Assembly: GCA_934590165.1 (NCBI GenBank)
Contig: CAKTOO010000001.1
Span: 1-64,000, forward strand
Reading direction: 5' to 3'
DNA length: 64,000 nt
Source of the DNA: an uncultured Dysosmobacter sp.
GTDB lineage: Bacteria > Bacillota > Clostridia > Oscillospirales > Oscillospiraceae
Shown here: piece after piece, positions 40,385 through 49,932 of the stretch
Position numbering within the stretch: position 1 is the first letter of the stretch
Layout: every line of letters starts with the position of its first letter
The notes under the pieces: model-generated
What the model saw: only the letters and a program-made list of their open reading frames with translations
Database searches by the model: none
Told to the model about the DNA's origin: nothing
Translations under genes and position numbers: made by a program

Positions 40385-41125
40385 ATGGAACTGAAGATCG
40401 TCCATTTCTACCCCGACCTCATGAACCTGTACGGCAGCTATGCAAACGTGGCAGTTTTGCGGCGGTACCTGGAGGAGCTGGGCAACACCGTCACGGTAGA
40501 GGCCGTGGTCCCCGGCGAAGCGGCGAACCTCTCCGGCGCCGACTTCCTGTTTATGGGCGCCGGCACCGAGCGGCGGCAGAAGGCCGCCCTGGCGGACTTT
40601 GCCCGGTACGGCGATGCGGTGAAGGCCGCCGCCGAAGACGGCACTCCCATGCTGTTCGCCGGCACCGCCATGGAGCTGCTGGGCAAGACCATTACCGCGG
40701 CCGACGGCACGGTCTACGAGGGCATCGGCCTGGGAAGCTTTACCTCCGTCCAGGGCAAGCAGCGCTTTGTGGAGGATGTATACGGCACCACGGATTTGTA
40801 TGGCGAGGCCGTGGTGGGCTTCATGAATAAGTGCAGCGTCATTGAAGGGGTGGAAACGCCTCTGCTGACCACCCTGGACATGGGCTTTGGCAATAGCGGT
40901 GAAAGGACCCCCGAGGGCTTCCGTTTTCAAAGCGTGCTGGCCTCGGAGCTGACCGGCCCCATCCTGGTGAAGAATCCCCGACTGCTGGAGCATATGGTCC
41001 GGTCCATTTACACCCACCGGGGCCAGGCCCTGCCGGGAGAGCTGCCACGCTGGCCTTATGCTGAGGAGGGCTACGCCATGACGGAGGAGCAGCTGAAGCT
41101 CCGCTGGCAAAAGGCTCAGGGCTGA
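40385..41125 (+). CDS. GatD-like class I glutamine amidotransferase fold, catalytic residues replaced
   Basis: 246 residues aligned end to end with GatD by eye (HFYPDLMNLYGSYANVAVL at the N-terminus, GPILVKNP near 191-198). In Staphylococcus aureus GatD the nucleophile is Cys94 and the partner His189. Here the segment that usually reads AICGGYQ is FAGTAME (91-97), with Gly at the Cys position, and the usual LHGP is LTGP with Thr190 for His. It should therefore not release ammonia from glutamine. It may be a structural partner of the MurT-like ligase, or use another donor. Last gene of the operon. Confidence 0.85.
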   Translation: MELKIVHFYPDLMNLYGSYANVAVLRRYLEELGNTVTVEAVVPGEAANLSGADFLFMGAGTERRQKAALADFARYGDAVKAAAEDGTPMLFAGTAMELLGKTITAADGTVYEGIGLGSFTSVQGKQRFVEDVYGTTDLYGEAVVGFMNKCSVIEGVETPLLTTLDMGFGNSGERTPEGFRFQSVLASELTGPILVKNPRLLEHMVRSIYTHRGQALPGELPRWPYAEEGYAMTEEQLKLRWQKAQG

Positions 41126-41134
41126 TTTACCTGT

Positions 41135-41169
41135 AAAAAAGAGACTTCCCAATGGGAAGTCTCTTTTTT
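41135..41169. terminator. Bidirectional terminator between GatD-like and LTA-synthase-like genes
   Basis: AAAAAAGAGACTTCCC pairs with GGGAAGTCTCTTTTTT, loop AAT, T-runs on both strands. Confidence 0.93.
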
Positions 41170-41174
41170 TGCCG

Positions 41175-43157
41175 TTATTCCGTATCGCTGAGGACCTGGC
41201 GGTGGCGGTCCACCACGCGGATGGACAACTCCTCCACGTCCTCCGTTTCCGGGTCCTCCAGGACCCGCAGCAACCGTTCGCTGATATACTCCGTTTCCAA
41301 AAGCTCACCGTTCCGGCCGACCTTGCAGTAGGGGGTGAAGTTCTGCCCGAACAAAAACCAACTGTCTCCCTGGTGGACCAGACTCTCCAGGAAAATGGGC
41401 ACCACGCCCATCTGCATATCAGTGGGCGGATAGGCCGAGCTGTCCATCAGGTACTCCCGGCCATACAGGGCGTCGTATTGCAGCAGCCGCAGGTCGCTGC
41501 GGTAGCTGGGCTCCTCCCGGCAGAACTGGTGGAAGGCGTTCATGGTGCCGGTGGTGATATTCAGCCGGCCCAGCACGGAGGCAAACAGCTGATAGGCCGC
41601 CAGGTCCCCGTCCCGCTGCTCCAGGCCGAAATTGTCCCAGATGATATACCGGGTCCGGTACAGGCTGCCGCTGGCCATATCCTCATTCTCCAGTCCCAGG
41701 GAGGGCAGATGGTCTCCATAGAGCACCAGCACGGTCTTTTCTTCCCGGCTGGCCAGGGCCTTCGTCAGCCGGCCCACAAAGGCGTCCATCTCATAAACTT
41801 GGTTGACGTAATATTCCACCGCGTCACGGTGCTCCTCATCCGGGCAGGCCAGCACCCGCACCGCCGGGTCTTCCAGGACGGGCTCCTCGGGGTACTTGCC
41901 GTGGCCTTGAACGGAAACGGCGAACACCAGGTCTGGCTGGCCTTCCGTGGCATCCAGCGCCTGGAGGATCTGGCCGGTGAGGACGTTATCCTTTGCCCAG
42001 CCCTGGGGTGTGGTCTCCGTTTTCGGCATATATTCCAAAGAGGTGAAGTCATCAAAGCCCAGATTGGCATACACCTCGTTACGGCGGTAAAAGGTGGCGT
42101 AGTGGTCGTGAACGGCGTGAGTGCCATAGCCGTTGGTCTTCAGGTCATAGGCCACGGACTCCACCGTCTGGTCCAGCAGGCAGGTCTGGTAGGGATACTC
42201 GCCGGGGCCGAAAAAACGGGTGCTCATGCCGGTGAGGACCTCGCACTCCGTGTTGGCGGTACCGGCGCCCACCACCGGGACCGTCAGGTAGCCGGAGGAG
42301 TACCGCTCCGTCAGCGCCGTCCAGTTGGGGGCCGCGTTCCGGGACAACTCCAGTCCCTGAATCTCCGCCGGGTCGATGAAGGATTCCAGCTGCACGAACA
42401 CCACATCCACATCCGTCTGCGGCGCCCCCATGTTCACGGGCGTCTCCTCCCCGATCATGCCGGCAATGCGGTCCATAGCGGCAGAGCCGTAACCAGCCGG
42501 GCAGCGGATGCCCTTGTTCAGCCAGGTCTGGAGGAAGCAGTATGGAAAGCCGTAATCCTCGTAGGCATAGGCCAGGTTGGCGAATTCCGCCGACAGCTGA
42601 TGGGTGTGAAAGGCCAGCGCCCAGGTACCCGCCAGGGCCGCGGCGGCAGCCACCGTGGACAAAAGTCCCGCCCTTGCCCGGCACTTCCAGGGCAGCGGGC
42701 AGCGCCTCCCCTTCCAAAGCAGCACCGTGAGCCCCACCAAAGCCACCGCCACCGCTGCTGCCAGCAGCAGCATATATCCTGTGGAGAGGTAATTGGGCAG
42801 GGTGTCCAAACCGGTGTTCAGCACCGTCAGGTCCGCGATGGTAAAGGGGGTCATGCGGTTGATGAGGATAAAGCCATTGGCAGCCCCCACGCCCAGCCAG
42901 ACCACGCTGAGCAGTGTCTGCCAGAAGATCCGCCGCCTGGCAAACAGCGTAGGCAGCAGCGTCAGCAGAACCAGCAGATAATCCACCGCCGCGGCCAGGG
43001 GCCGCTTGGCAAGAAATACCCAGAAGGCCGCCGGTCCGTCGCTGAACGCTTTATGGTTGAACAGCTCCACGGCCACGGTCAGCGCCAACGCCAGCAGCGC
43101 CAAGCGTAACAGGGAGCGGTCTTTTTCAGCAGCCCTTTTTTGATGGAATGTTCTCAT
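41175..43157 (-). CDS. LTA synthase family sulfatase-fold membrane protein
   Basis: 660 residues: five transmembrane helices in the first 200 residues, then an extracellular sulfatase-type domain. VFVQLESF holds the metal-binding Glu, GAGTANTECEVLTG the Thr nucleophile of LtaS-type enzymes, and VLYGDHLPSLG the distal metal site. LtaS-type proteins transfer glycerol phosphate from phosphatidylglycerol to build lipoteichoic acid outside the membrane. The C-terminus is longer than in LtaS. The start at 43157 has AAAGGTG; the ATG 9 codons earlier does not. Single-gene unit. Confidence 0.92.
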   Translation of the reverse strand: MRTFHQKRAAEKDRSLLRLALLALALTVAVELFNHKAFSDGPAAFWVFLAKRPLAAAVDYLLVLLTLLPTLFARRRIFWQTLLSVVWLGVGAANGFILINRMTPFTIADLTVLNTGLDTLPNYLSTGYMLLLAAAVAVALVGLTVLLWKGRRCPLPWKCRARAGLLSTVAAAAALAGTWALAFHTHQLSAEFANLAYAYEDYGFPYCFLQTWLNKGIRCPAGYGSAAMDRIAGMIGEETPVNMGAPQTDVDVVFVQLESFIDPAEIQGLELSRNAAPNWTALTERYSSGYLTVPVVGAGTANTECEVLTGMSTRFFGPGEYPYQTCLLDQTVESVAYDLKTNGYGTHAVHDHYATFYRRNEVYANLGFDDFTSLEYMPKTETTPQGWAKDNVLTGQILQALDATEGQPDLVFAVSVQGHGKYPEEPVLEDPAVRVLACPDEEHRDAVEYYVNQVYEMDAFVGRLTKALASREEKTVLVLYGDHLPSLGLENEDMASGSLYRTRYIIWDNFGLEQRDGDLAAYQLFASVLGRLNITTGTMNAFHQFCREEPSYRSDLRLLQYDALYGREYLMDSSAYPPTDMQMGVVPIFLESLVHQGDSWFLFGQNFTPYCKVGRNGELLETEYISERLLRVLEDPETEDVEELSIRVVDRHRQVLSDTE

Positions 43158-43292
43158 TTCGACACCTTTCTTTCCGTGGTGCATTATATGCGCTCCTGCC
43201 TCCGTATTTCATGAATTTTTTGCAAACTCCGCCCTCACCCTGCACAAAGTTTTCACACGGTTTGATCCTTTTTTCAGCAAACAGGCCAAGGC

Positions 43293-43325
43293 AAAAAAGA
43301 GCCACGGGAATTCCCGTGGCTCTTT
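43293..43325 (-). terminator. nifJ terminator
   Basis: Perfect palindrome with arms AAAGAGCCACGGGAA and its complement (43296-43325), followed on the minus strand by TTTTTTGCC. Confidence 0.92.
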
Positions 43326-43354
43326 CGTCAGGTATTGCTTTTGTCCGCGAGGAA

Positions 43355-46300
43355 TCAGTCGGCGTACATGGCCTTCAGCTTCAGCAGGTGCTGATAGCGC
43401 TCCATGGCGTTCTTCTCGTTGCGCTGGAACAGCTCGGAAGCGCGGTCGGGGAACTCGCGGGTCAGACGGCTGTAACGGGCCTCGTTCATCAGGAACTCCT
43501 GATAGCCGCCAGCGGGCTCCTTGGAATCCAGGGTGAACTTGGCGCCCTCGGCAGCGGGGTTGAACCGGAACAGGTTCCAGTAACCGCACTCCACAGCCTT
43601 CTTCATTTCCTTCTGGCAGTTCATCATGCCGCCCTTGATGCTGTGCATCTCGCAGGGAGCGTAGCCGATGATGAGGGAGGGACCGTGATAGGCCTCGGCC
43701 TCCTTGATGGCCTTCAGGGTCTGAGCGGGGTTGGCACCCATGGCCACCTGGGCCACGTACACATAGCCGTAGCTCATGGCGATCTCGGCCAGGGACTTCT
43801 TCTTGACTTCCTTACCGGCAGCCGCGAACTGGCAGACCTGGCCGATGTTGGAGGCCTTGGAAGCCTGTCCGCCGGTGTTGGAGTAGACCTCGGTATCGAA
43901 CACGAAGACGTTCACATCGTTGCCGGAGGCCAGGACGTGGTCCACACCGCCGAAGCCGATGTCGTAAGCCCAGCCGTCGCCGCCGAAGATCCACATGGAC
44001 TTCTTGCCCAGGTACTCCTTGTCAGCCAGGATCTCCTTGCTGTACGGGCAGTCGGGATCGGCCTCCAGAGCGGCAACCAGCTTGGCAACGGCGGCCTTGT
44101 TGGCCTCGTAGTCCTCCATGGTGGCCAGATACTCTTCGCAGGCGGCCTTCTTGGCGTCGTTGGTGGTCATACCGGCCAGCTCCTTGACCTTGCCGGCCAG
44201 ACGAGAGCGGGTAGCCTGCTGGCCCAGATACATGCCCAGGCCGTGCTCGGCGTTATCCTCGAACAGGGAGTTGGACCAGGCGGGGCCGTGGCCTTCCTTG
44301 TTGGTGCAATAGGGAGAAGTCGCAGCGGGACCGCCCCAGATGGAGGAGCAGCCGGTGGCGTTGGAGATGTACATATGGTCGCCGAACAGCTGGGTCACCA
44401 GACGGGCATAGCTGGTCTCGGCGCAGCCGGCGCAGGAGCCGGAGAACTCCAGATAGGGCTGCTTGAACTGGCTGCCCTTGACGGTGTCGTCCTGCATGTC
44501 CTTCTTCTCGGAAACCTCAGAGACGCAGTAGTTGAACACATCCTGCTGAGCGGCTTCCTGCTCCTGGGGAACCATAGTCAGAGCGCCCACGGGGCACTGG
44601 CCCACGCACACAGCGCAGCCCATGCAGTCCAGAGGAGACACAGCCATGGTGTACTTGTAAACGCCCTTGCCCTTGCCGGCCTTCACATCCACGATCTTGG
44701 CGGCGGCGGGAGCCTTAGCGGCCTCCTCGGCAGTCAGAGCGTAGGGACGGATGGTGGCATGGGGGCAGACATAAGCGCAGTTGTTGCACTGGATGCACTT
44801 GGTGGCGTCCCAAGTGGGGACGGTCACGGCCACGCCGCGCTTCTCATAGGCGGCGGCGCCCAGCTCGAACTGGCCGTCAACATGCTTGACGAAGGCGGAG
44901 ACGGGCAGGCTGTCGCCGTCCATCTTGTCCACGGGGTTCAGGATGGTCTTGACCTGCTCCACCAGCTCGGGCTTGCCGGTCAGCTTCACATCCTCCGCCA
45001 CATCCTGTGCGTCAGCCCAGTCAGTGGGGACCTCGAACTTCTTGTAGGCGGTGGCGCCGGCGTCGATAGCCTTGTGGTTCATGTCGACGACGTCCTGGCC
45101 CTTCTTCAGGTAAGAATGGGTGGCGGCGTCCTTCATGTACTGGATGGCCTCAGACTCAGGCATGACCTTCGCCAGAGAGAAGAAAGCGGACTGCAGGATG
45201 GTGTTGGTCCGCTTGCCCATGCCAATCTCCTTGGCCAGGTCAATGGCGTTGATGGTGTAGACCTGGATGTTGTTCTTGGCGATGTAGCGCTTGGAGGCGG
45301 CGTCCAGATGGTGGCTCAGCTCCTCGTCGCTCCACTGGCAGTTGATGAGGAAGGTGCCGCCGGGCTTCACGTCACGGACGATGGGGAAGCCCTTGGTGAT
45401 GTAGGCGGGCACGTGGCAGGCCACGAAGTCAGCCTTGTTGATGTAGTAAGAGGACTTGATGGGGGTGTCGCCGAAGCGCAGGTGGCTGACGGTCACGCCG
45501 CCGGTCTTCTTGGAGTCATACTGGAAGTACGCCTGGACGTACTTGTCGGTATGGTCGCCGATGATCTTGATGGAGTTCTTGTTGGCGCCGACGGTGCCGT
45601 CGCCGCCCAGGCCCCAGAACTTGCAGGCAATGGTGCCGGCGGGAGCCACGCCGGGAGCGGGCTTCTCCTCCAGGCTCAGGTGAGTAACATCGTCCACGAT
45701 GCCGATGGTGAACTGACGCTTCATCTGGTCCTTGGCCAGCTCCTCATAGACAGCGAACACGCTGCGGGGAGGAGTGTCCTTGGAGCCCAGGCCGTAACGG
45801 CCGCCGATGACCTGGATGTCGGTCTTGCCGGCGTTGGCCAGAGCGGTGACAACATCCATATACAGAGGCTCGCCCTGGGAGCCGGGCTCCTTGGTGCGGT
45901 CCAGAACAGCGATCTTCTTGCAGGTGGCGGGGATGGCCTCAATGAGCTTGTCCGCGGCAAAGGGACGATACAGGCGGACCATAACCATGCCGACCTTCTC
46001 GCCCTGGGCGGTCATATAGTCGATGACCTCCTGGGCCACGTTGCAGATGGAGCCCATGGCGATGATGACGCGCTCGGCGTCGGGAGCGCCGTAGTAGTTG
46101 AACAGCTGATAGTTGGTGCCCAGCTTCTCGTTGATCTTGCCCATGTACTTCTCCACCACGGCAGGCAGGGCGTCGTAGTAGGGGTTGCAGGCCTCACGGT
46201 GCTGGAAGAAGATGTCGCCATTCTCGTGAGAGCCGCGCATGTTGGGACGCTCGGGGTTCAGAGCGTGCTTGCGGAAGGCGTCCACGGCGTCCATGTCGCA

Positions 46301-46882
46301 CATTTCCTTCAGATCGTCGTAATCCCACACGGCGACCTTCTGGATCTCGTGAGAGGTGCGGAAGCCGTCGAAGAAGTTGATGAAGGGAACGCGGCCCTCG
46401 ATGGCGGCCAGGTGGGCCACGGGAGCCAGGTCCATGATCTCCTGGGGATCATTCTCGCACAGCATGGCAAAGCCGGTCTGACGGCAGGCCATGACGTCGG
46501 AGTGGTCGCCGAAGATGTTCAGCGCGTGGGTGGAAACAGTACGTGCGGAGACGTGGAACACGCAGGGAAGCAGCTCGCCGGCGATCTTATACATGTTGGG
46601 GATCATCAGCAGCAGGCCCTGAGACGCGGTGTAGGTGGTGGTCAGCGCGCCGGCGGCCAAAGAGCCGTGAACGGTGCCGGAAGCACCGGCCTCGGACTGC
46701 ATCTCGCACACCTTGACGGTGGTGCCGAAGATGTTCTTCTGACCAGCGGCAGCCCACTGATCCACCAAGTCTGCCATGGGAGAGGACGGGGTGATCGGAT
46801 AGATACCCGCCACTTCGGTAAAGGCGTAGCTGACATATGCGGCTGCGTTGTTACCGTCCATGGACTTGAACTTTCTTGCCAT
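43355..46882 (-). CDS. nifJ: Pyruvate:ferredoxin (flavodoxin) oxidoreductase
   Basis: 1175 residues, the single-chain PFOR. It converts pyruvate and CoA to acetyl-CoA and CO2 and reduces ferredoxin, in the cytoplasm. Domains in order: pyruvate-binding domain I (YPITPSSPMAD), domain II, the gamma-like domain III, a two-cluster ferredoxin domain with CIQCNNCAYVCPHA and CMGCAVCVGQCPVGA, and the thiamine diphosphate domain with CSSIWGG and GDGWAYDIGFGG. Another cluster cysteine lies in CAGCAETSY. AGGAGGT precedes the ATG at 46882. Expected to be highly expressed: strong promoter and terminator. Confidence 0.99.
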   Translation of the reverse strand: MARKFKSMDGNNAAAYVSYAFTEVAGIYPITPSSPMADLVDQWAAAGQKNIFGTTVKVCEMQSEAGASGTVHGSLAAGALTTTYTASQGLLLMIPNMYKIAGELLPCVFHVSARTVSTHALNIFGDHSDVMACRQTGFAMLCENDPQEIMDLAPVAHLAAIEGRVPFINFFDGFRTSHEIQKVAVWDYDDLKEMCDMDAVDAFRKHALNPERPNMRGSHENGDIFFQHREACNPYYDALPAVVEKYMGKINEKLGTNYQLFNYYGAPDAERVIIAMGSICNVAQEVIDYMTAQGEKVGMVMVRLYRPFAADKLIEAIPATCKKIAVLDRTKEPGSQGEPLYMDVVTALANAGKTDIQVIGGRYGLGSKDTPPRSVFAVYEELAKDQMKRQFTIGIVDDVTHLSLEEKPAPGVAPAGTIACKFWGLGGDGTVGANKNSIKIIGDHTDKYVQAYFQYDSKKTGGVTVSHLRFGDTPIKSSYYINKADFVACHVPAYITKGFPIVRDVKPGGTFLINCQWSDEELSHHLDAASKRYIAKNNIQVYTINAIDLAKEIGMGKRTNTILQSAFFSLAKVMPESEAIQYMKDAATHSYLKKGQDVVDMNHKAIDAGATAYKKFEVPTDWADAQDVAEDVKLTGKPELVEQVKTILNPVDKMDGDSLPVSAFVKHVDGQFELGAAAYEKRGVAVTVPTWDATKCIQCNNCAYVCPHATIRPYALTAEEAAKAPAAAKIVDVKAGKGKGVYKYTMAVSPLDCMGCAVCVGQCPVGALTMVPQEQEAAQQDVFNYCVSEVSEKKDMQDDTVKGSQFKQPYLEFSGSCAGCAETSYARLVTQLFGDHMYISNATGCSSIWGGPAATSPYCTNKEGHGPAWSNSLFEDNAEHGLGMYLGQQATRSRLAGKVKELAGMTTNDAKKAACEEYLATMEDYEANKAAVAKLVAALEADPDCPYSKEILADKEYLGKKSMWIFGGDGWAYDIGFGGVDHVLASGNDVNVFVFDTEVYSNTGGQASKASNIGQVCQFAAAGKEVKKKSLAEIAMSYGYVYVAQVAMGANPAQTLKAIKEAEAYHGPSLIIGYAPCEMHSIKGGMMNCQKEMKKAVECGYWNLFRFNPAAEGAKFTLDSKEPAGGYQEFLMNEARYSRLTREFPDRASELFQRNEKNAMERYQHLLKLKAMYAD

Positions 46883-46970
46883 AAACTTACCTCCTATTTT
46901 TGCTGCCCCTGGCAGCATCTTACCAAAACACGAAATCCGGACACTCTCCCCCAGATTTACATGCATTGTT

Positions 46971-46999
46971 ATTATATCACTTCATTTTTTCCATGTAAA
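46971..46999 (-). promoter_or_regulatory. nifJ promoter
   Basis: TTTACA (46994-46999), 17-base spacer, TATAAT (46971-46976) on the minus strand with TG before the -10 box. The leader is about 80 bases. The rest of the 321-base spacer to comM (46883-47203) shows no other clear element. Confidence 0.88.
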
Positions 47000-47203
47000 C
47001 TGGCACTTTGTTATTTTTTGCACAAAATTTGCCTTTTCTGCGGATAGGCCAAATGCGGTCGGCATTTTGGAGCACATTTTAAAGATTTTGTTTCCTCACC
47101 GCCTTTTTTGTGGTAGACTCAGGACATCTGGATGCCATTCCCGTTGTTTTGGCATTCCGGCTTTTTGAAACTTCTGTACAAAATCCTCGGGAGGTGGCTT
47201 TTC

Positions 47204-48721
47204 ATGGTGGTCTCTGTCCGCTCGCTGGGCCTCTCCGGCATCGCCGGATACGAGGTGCGGGCCGAGTGCTTTCTCTCCGGCGGGCTGCCGGCCTTTGACA
47301 TCGTGGGCCTGCCGGACGCCGCCGTGCGGGAGGCCCGGGAACGGGTCCGGGCGGCGGTGAAAAACTGCGGAGCGAAGTTCCCCGTCAGCCGCATCACCGT
47401 AAATCTGGCCCCCGCCGGGCAGAAAAAGGCCGGCACCGTGTACGACCTGCCCATTTTCGTGGGACTGTTGGCAGCCGGCGGTGACCTGCCTGTTCCCCCG
47501 GCGGACACCGCGTTTTTGGGTGAGCTGTCCCTCACCGGCGCGCTGCGGGGCGTGGCCGGCGTGCTGCCCATGGCCCTGGCCGCCCGGGACGCCGGCGTGA
47601 AACAGCTGTTCGTCCCGGCGGAAAACGCCGCCGAGGCCACCCTGGCCGGGGGCCTCACCGTCTACGGCGTGCCGGATGTGAAAGCCTTGGCCGCCCATTT
47701 AAAGGGCGAAGCGCCCCTGTCCCCCGCCCCGGTCTGGGTGCCGGAGGCGGACACGGCGCCCCTGCCGGACCTCCGGGATGTCATGGGGCAGGAAAACGTA
47801 AAGCGGGCTCTGGAGATCGCCGCGGCCGGCGGCCACAACCTGCTGCTCATCGGCTCTCCCGGTGCCGGCAAGTCCATGCTGGCAAAGCGCCTGCCCTCCA
47901 TCCTGCCGGACATGAGCCGTTCCGAGGCTCTGGAGGTCTCCGGCATCTGGTCTGTGGCGGGACTGGCAGACCCCAATCGTCCCCTGCTGACCCGCCGCCC
48001 CTTCCGCGCGCCCCACCACACCGCCTCCGCCGCGGCCCTGGCCGGCGGCGGCCCTTCTCTGCGGCCGGGAGAGATGTCCCTGGCCCACAACGGTGTATTG
48101 TTTTTGGACGAGCTGCCGGAGTTCCGCCGGGATGTGCTGGAGGCCATGCGCCAGCCCCTGGAGGAGGGGGAAGTCACCGTGGCCCGGGCCGGCGGCACGC
48201 TGCACCTGCCCGCCCGGTTCCAGCTGGTGTGCGCCATGAATCCCTGCCGCTGCGGCTGGCGGGGCCACCCCACCCACCGCTGCACCTGCTCCGACCGGGA
48301 GGTGGAGAAGTACGTGGAGAAGATCTCCGGCCCCCTGCTGGACCGCATCGACCTCCATGTCAGCGTCCCCTCCGTGGAATACGAGGCCATGCGCCGCAAG
48401 GAGGTCCCTGAGTCCTCCGCTGACGTTAAGCGCCGGGTGGACGCTGCCCGGGCCATCCAGGCGCATCGCTTTGCCGGGACGGATACTGCCTGCAACGCCC
48501 ACATGACCCCCGCCCAGATCGGCCGGTTCTGCGCGCTGGACAGTGCCGGGGACAGGCTCATGGAAAATGCCTTTGCCCGCATGGGCCTTACGGCCCGGTC
48601 CCACGACCGCATTCTGCGGGTGGCCCGCACCATCGCGGACCTGGACGGCGCCGAGGCCATCGCCCCCCAGCATTTAGCCGAGGCCATTCAATACCGAAAC
48701 ACGGACATTTTAAGAGGCTGA
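47204..48721 (+). CDS. comM: YifB/ComM family AAA+ Mg-chelatase-like ATPase
   Basis: 505 residues: an N-terminal Lon-protease-like domain (FDIVGLPDAAVREARERVRAA), a Mg-chelatase AAA+ domain with Walker A GSPGAGKSMLAKRLP and Walker B LFLDELPEF, and a C-terminal YifB domain with CAMNPCRCGW. ComM proteins act as hexameric helicases that help branch migration when transformed DNA is integrated. The ATG at 47204 has GGGAGGTGG before it. With cinA further on, it hints at retained DNA-uptake functions. Confidence 0.96.
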   Translation: MVVSVRSLGLSGIAGYEVRAECFLSGGLPAFDIVGLPDAAVREARERVRAAVKNCGAKFPVSRITVNLAPAGQKKAGTVYDLPIFVGLLAAGGDLPVPPADTAFLGELSLTGALRGVAGVLPMALAARDAGVKQLFVPAENAAEATLAGGLTVYGVPDVKALAAHLKGEAPLSPAPVWVPEADTAPLPDLRDVMGQENVKRALEIAAAGGHNLLLIGSPGAGKSMLAKRLPSILPDMSRSEALEVSGIWSVAGLADPNRPLLTRRPFRAPHHTASAAALAGGGPSLRPGEMSLAHNGVLFLDELPEFRRDVLEAMRQPLEEGEVTVARAGGTLHLPARFQLVCAMNPCRCGWRGHPTHRCTCSDREVEKYVEKISGPLLDRIDLHVSVPSVEYEAMRRKEVPESSADVKRRVDAARAIQAHRFAGTDTACNAHMTPAQIGRFCALDSAGDRLMENAFARMGLTARSHDRILRVARTIADLDGAEAIAPQHLAEAIQYRNTDILRG

Positions 48722-48760
48722 CAGCAAAAGGCCCGGGGAAATCCCCGGGCCTTTTGCTGT
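48721..48760. terminator. Bidirectional terminator between comM and the lipoprotein gene
   Basis: A 19-bp stem ACAGCAAAAGGCCCGGGGA and its complement around a 2-base centre, with short T-runs on both strands. Confidence 0.9.
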
Positions 48761-48764
48761 TTGC

Positions 48765-49085
48765 TTATTCCGCAGCCTCCACAGAGAGGACCTTCCCGGT
48801 GAAGCTGTCCACCACAGACAGCTCGCCGGTATACGTCACCGTCACCCGGCTGCCCACCGTCTGGTCCTTGAGGCCCTCCGGCGCGTCACCCTCAAAGGTC
48901 AGGGCGTAGCTATCGCCCTTGTCGTCCGTCACCACGAACATGAAGGCCTTCACCTCGTCCAGCGTGCCGGTGAGGGTCTGTTCCGCCTCTTCGGCGTCAG
49001 CGGCCTTTTTTCCGCCGCAGCCGACGCAGGCAAGCACCAGGACCGCCGCCAGCAGGCAGGCCAGCATCCGTTTGCTCCATCTCAT
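48765..49085 (-). CDS. Small lipoprotein in the sigma factor operon
   Basis: 106 residues: lipoprotein signal with lipobox CVGC (Cys at about 23), a Glu/Ala linker, and a beta-rich domain of about 70 residues with a pattern like an OB fold (TGTLDEVKAFMFVVTDDKG). It should be anchored on the outer face of the membrane. The start overlaps the anti-sigma gene stop by four bases, so it is made together with it. I know no family for it; a role in sensing or protection by the same response is likely. Confidence 0.88.
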   Translation of the reverse strand: MRWSKRMLACLLAAVLVLACVGCGGKKAADAEEAEQTLTGTLDEVKAFMFVVTDDKGDSYALTFEGDAPEGLKDQTVGSRVTVTYTGELSVVDSFTGKVLSVEAAE

Positions 49086-49924
49086 TTCAGCAGCCCTCCA
49101 TACACCTCCGCGGGGATGGTGAATTCCGGCCTTCCCATGGAGCCGGGGGCAATGGTGTACTCGTCGAACACCAGCACCAATTCTCCATCTTCGTTGAAGT
49201 AGAAGTTCTGCTCCGGGTCAATGGCGGTGAATTTCTCTGGGAAGTAGATGATGGACTCGTCGGCGGCCATCCGCTCCTCCATCTGCCGCAGCACCTCGCC
49301 GGAGAGGGCCGTCACATAGTCCGCGTCCTCCCGGAACAGGTCCCGCAGCGTCACCACCTGTCCGGTGATCTTGTCGATGTGGTAAAAGCGGCTGAACTGA
49401 TAGCCGCTGGCCCGGGTCTCTGTCGCGTCTACCCGCAGGGTGAACCAGCTGTCCGAATCCGTCACCACGGTACTGGTGACATCCAGGGACTCATAGCCCT
49501 CTCCCAGGGTCTCGCAGTCCGTTTGGAACTGTGCAATGAGCTGGTCCGTGTAAGCCCGCACCTGGTCCGACACCTCCCGGGCCGCAGCGCTGCCGTCCAA
49601 CTCCGGCACGGAGACATCGGCGCTGGCGTGGCCGTCGTCATAGGTCCAGGAGCGGAAGGTCACCAGTTCCACGATGGTCCCCAGCACCGGCACCTCCGCC
49701 AGGGCGGCCGCCGCCGCGGGGGACACGTTGGGCACCGCGATGAACAGGGCCAGCACGGCCGCCGCCATCCCCGCCCAGCGGGAGGCATGTTTCCGCTTCG
49801 CAGGCGTGTCCTCCCGAGCGGCACAGGTCCGGAAGACCCGGCCCACGTAATCCTCCGGGATGGGGAAGGGCTCCTGCTTTGCCCGTTCTCTTAAAATCTC
49901 GTCAAATTCGTCAAATCGATCCAT
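49082..49924 (-). CDS. RsiV-like anti-sigma factor (DUF4179/DUF3298)
   Basis: 280 residues: a cytoplasmic N-terminal region (1-50), one transmembrane helix (about 52-68), and an extracellular part with an RsiV/DUF3298 domain at the C-terminus (YQFSRFYHIDKITGQVVTLRDLF...NFYFNEDGELVLVFDEYTIAPG). RsiV of Bacillus subtilis binds lysozyme and is then cut to free SigV. The ATG at 49924 follows GTGAGGTG and lies 8 bases after the sigma gene stop. The longer open frame upstream overlaps the sigma gene and is not used. Confidence 0.9.
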   Translation of the reverse strand: MDRFDEFDEILRERAKQEPFPIPEDYVGRVFRTCAAREDTPAKRKHASRWAGMAAAVLALFIAVPNVSPAAAAALAEVPVLGTIVELVTFRSWTYDDGHASADVSVPELDGSAAAREVSDQVRAYTDQLIAQFQTDCETLGEGYESLDVTSTVVTDSDSWFTLRVDATETRASGYQFSRFYHIDKITGQVVTLRDLFREDADYVTALSGEVLRQMEERMAADESIIYFPEKFTAIDPEQNFYFNEDGELVLVFDEYTIAPGSMGRPEFTIPAEVYGGLLK

Positions 49925-49932
49925 GTCGCACC

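Noticed and set aside
43148..47047. Open frame of 1299 codons on the plus strand opposite nifJ
   Set aside because: Shadow of nifJ in a GC-rich gene: no ribosome site, low-complexity Gly/Leu/Val/His composition, and nifJ has all its domains.
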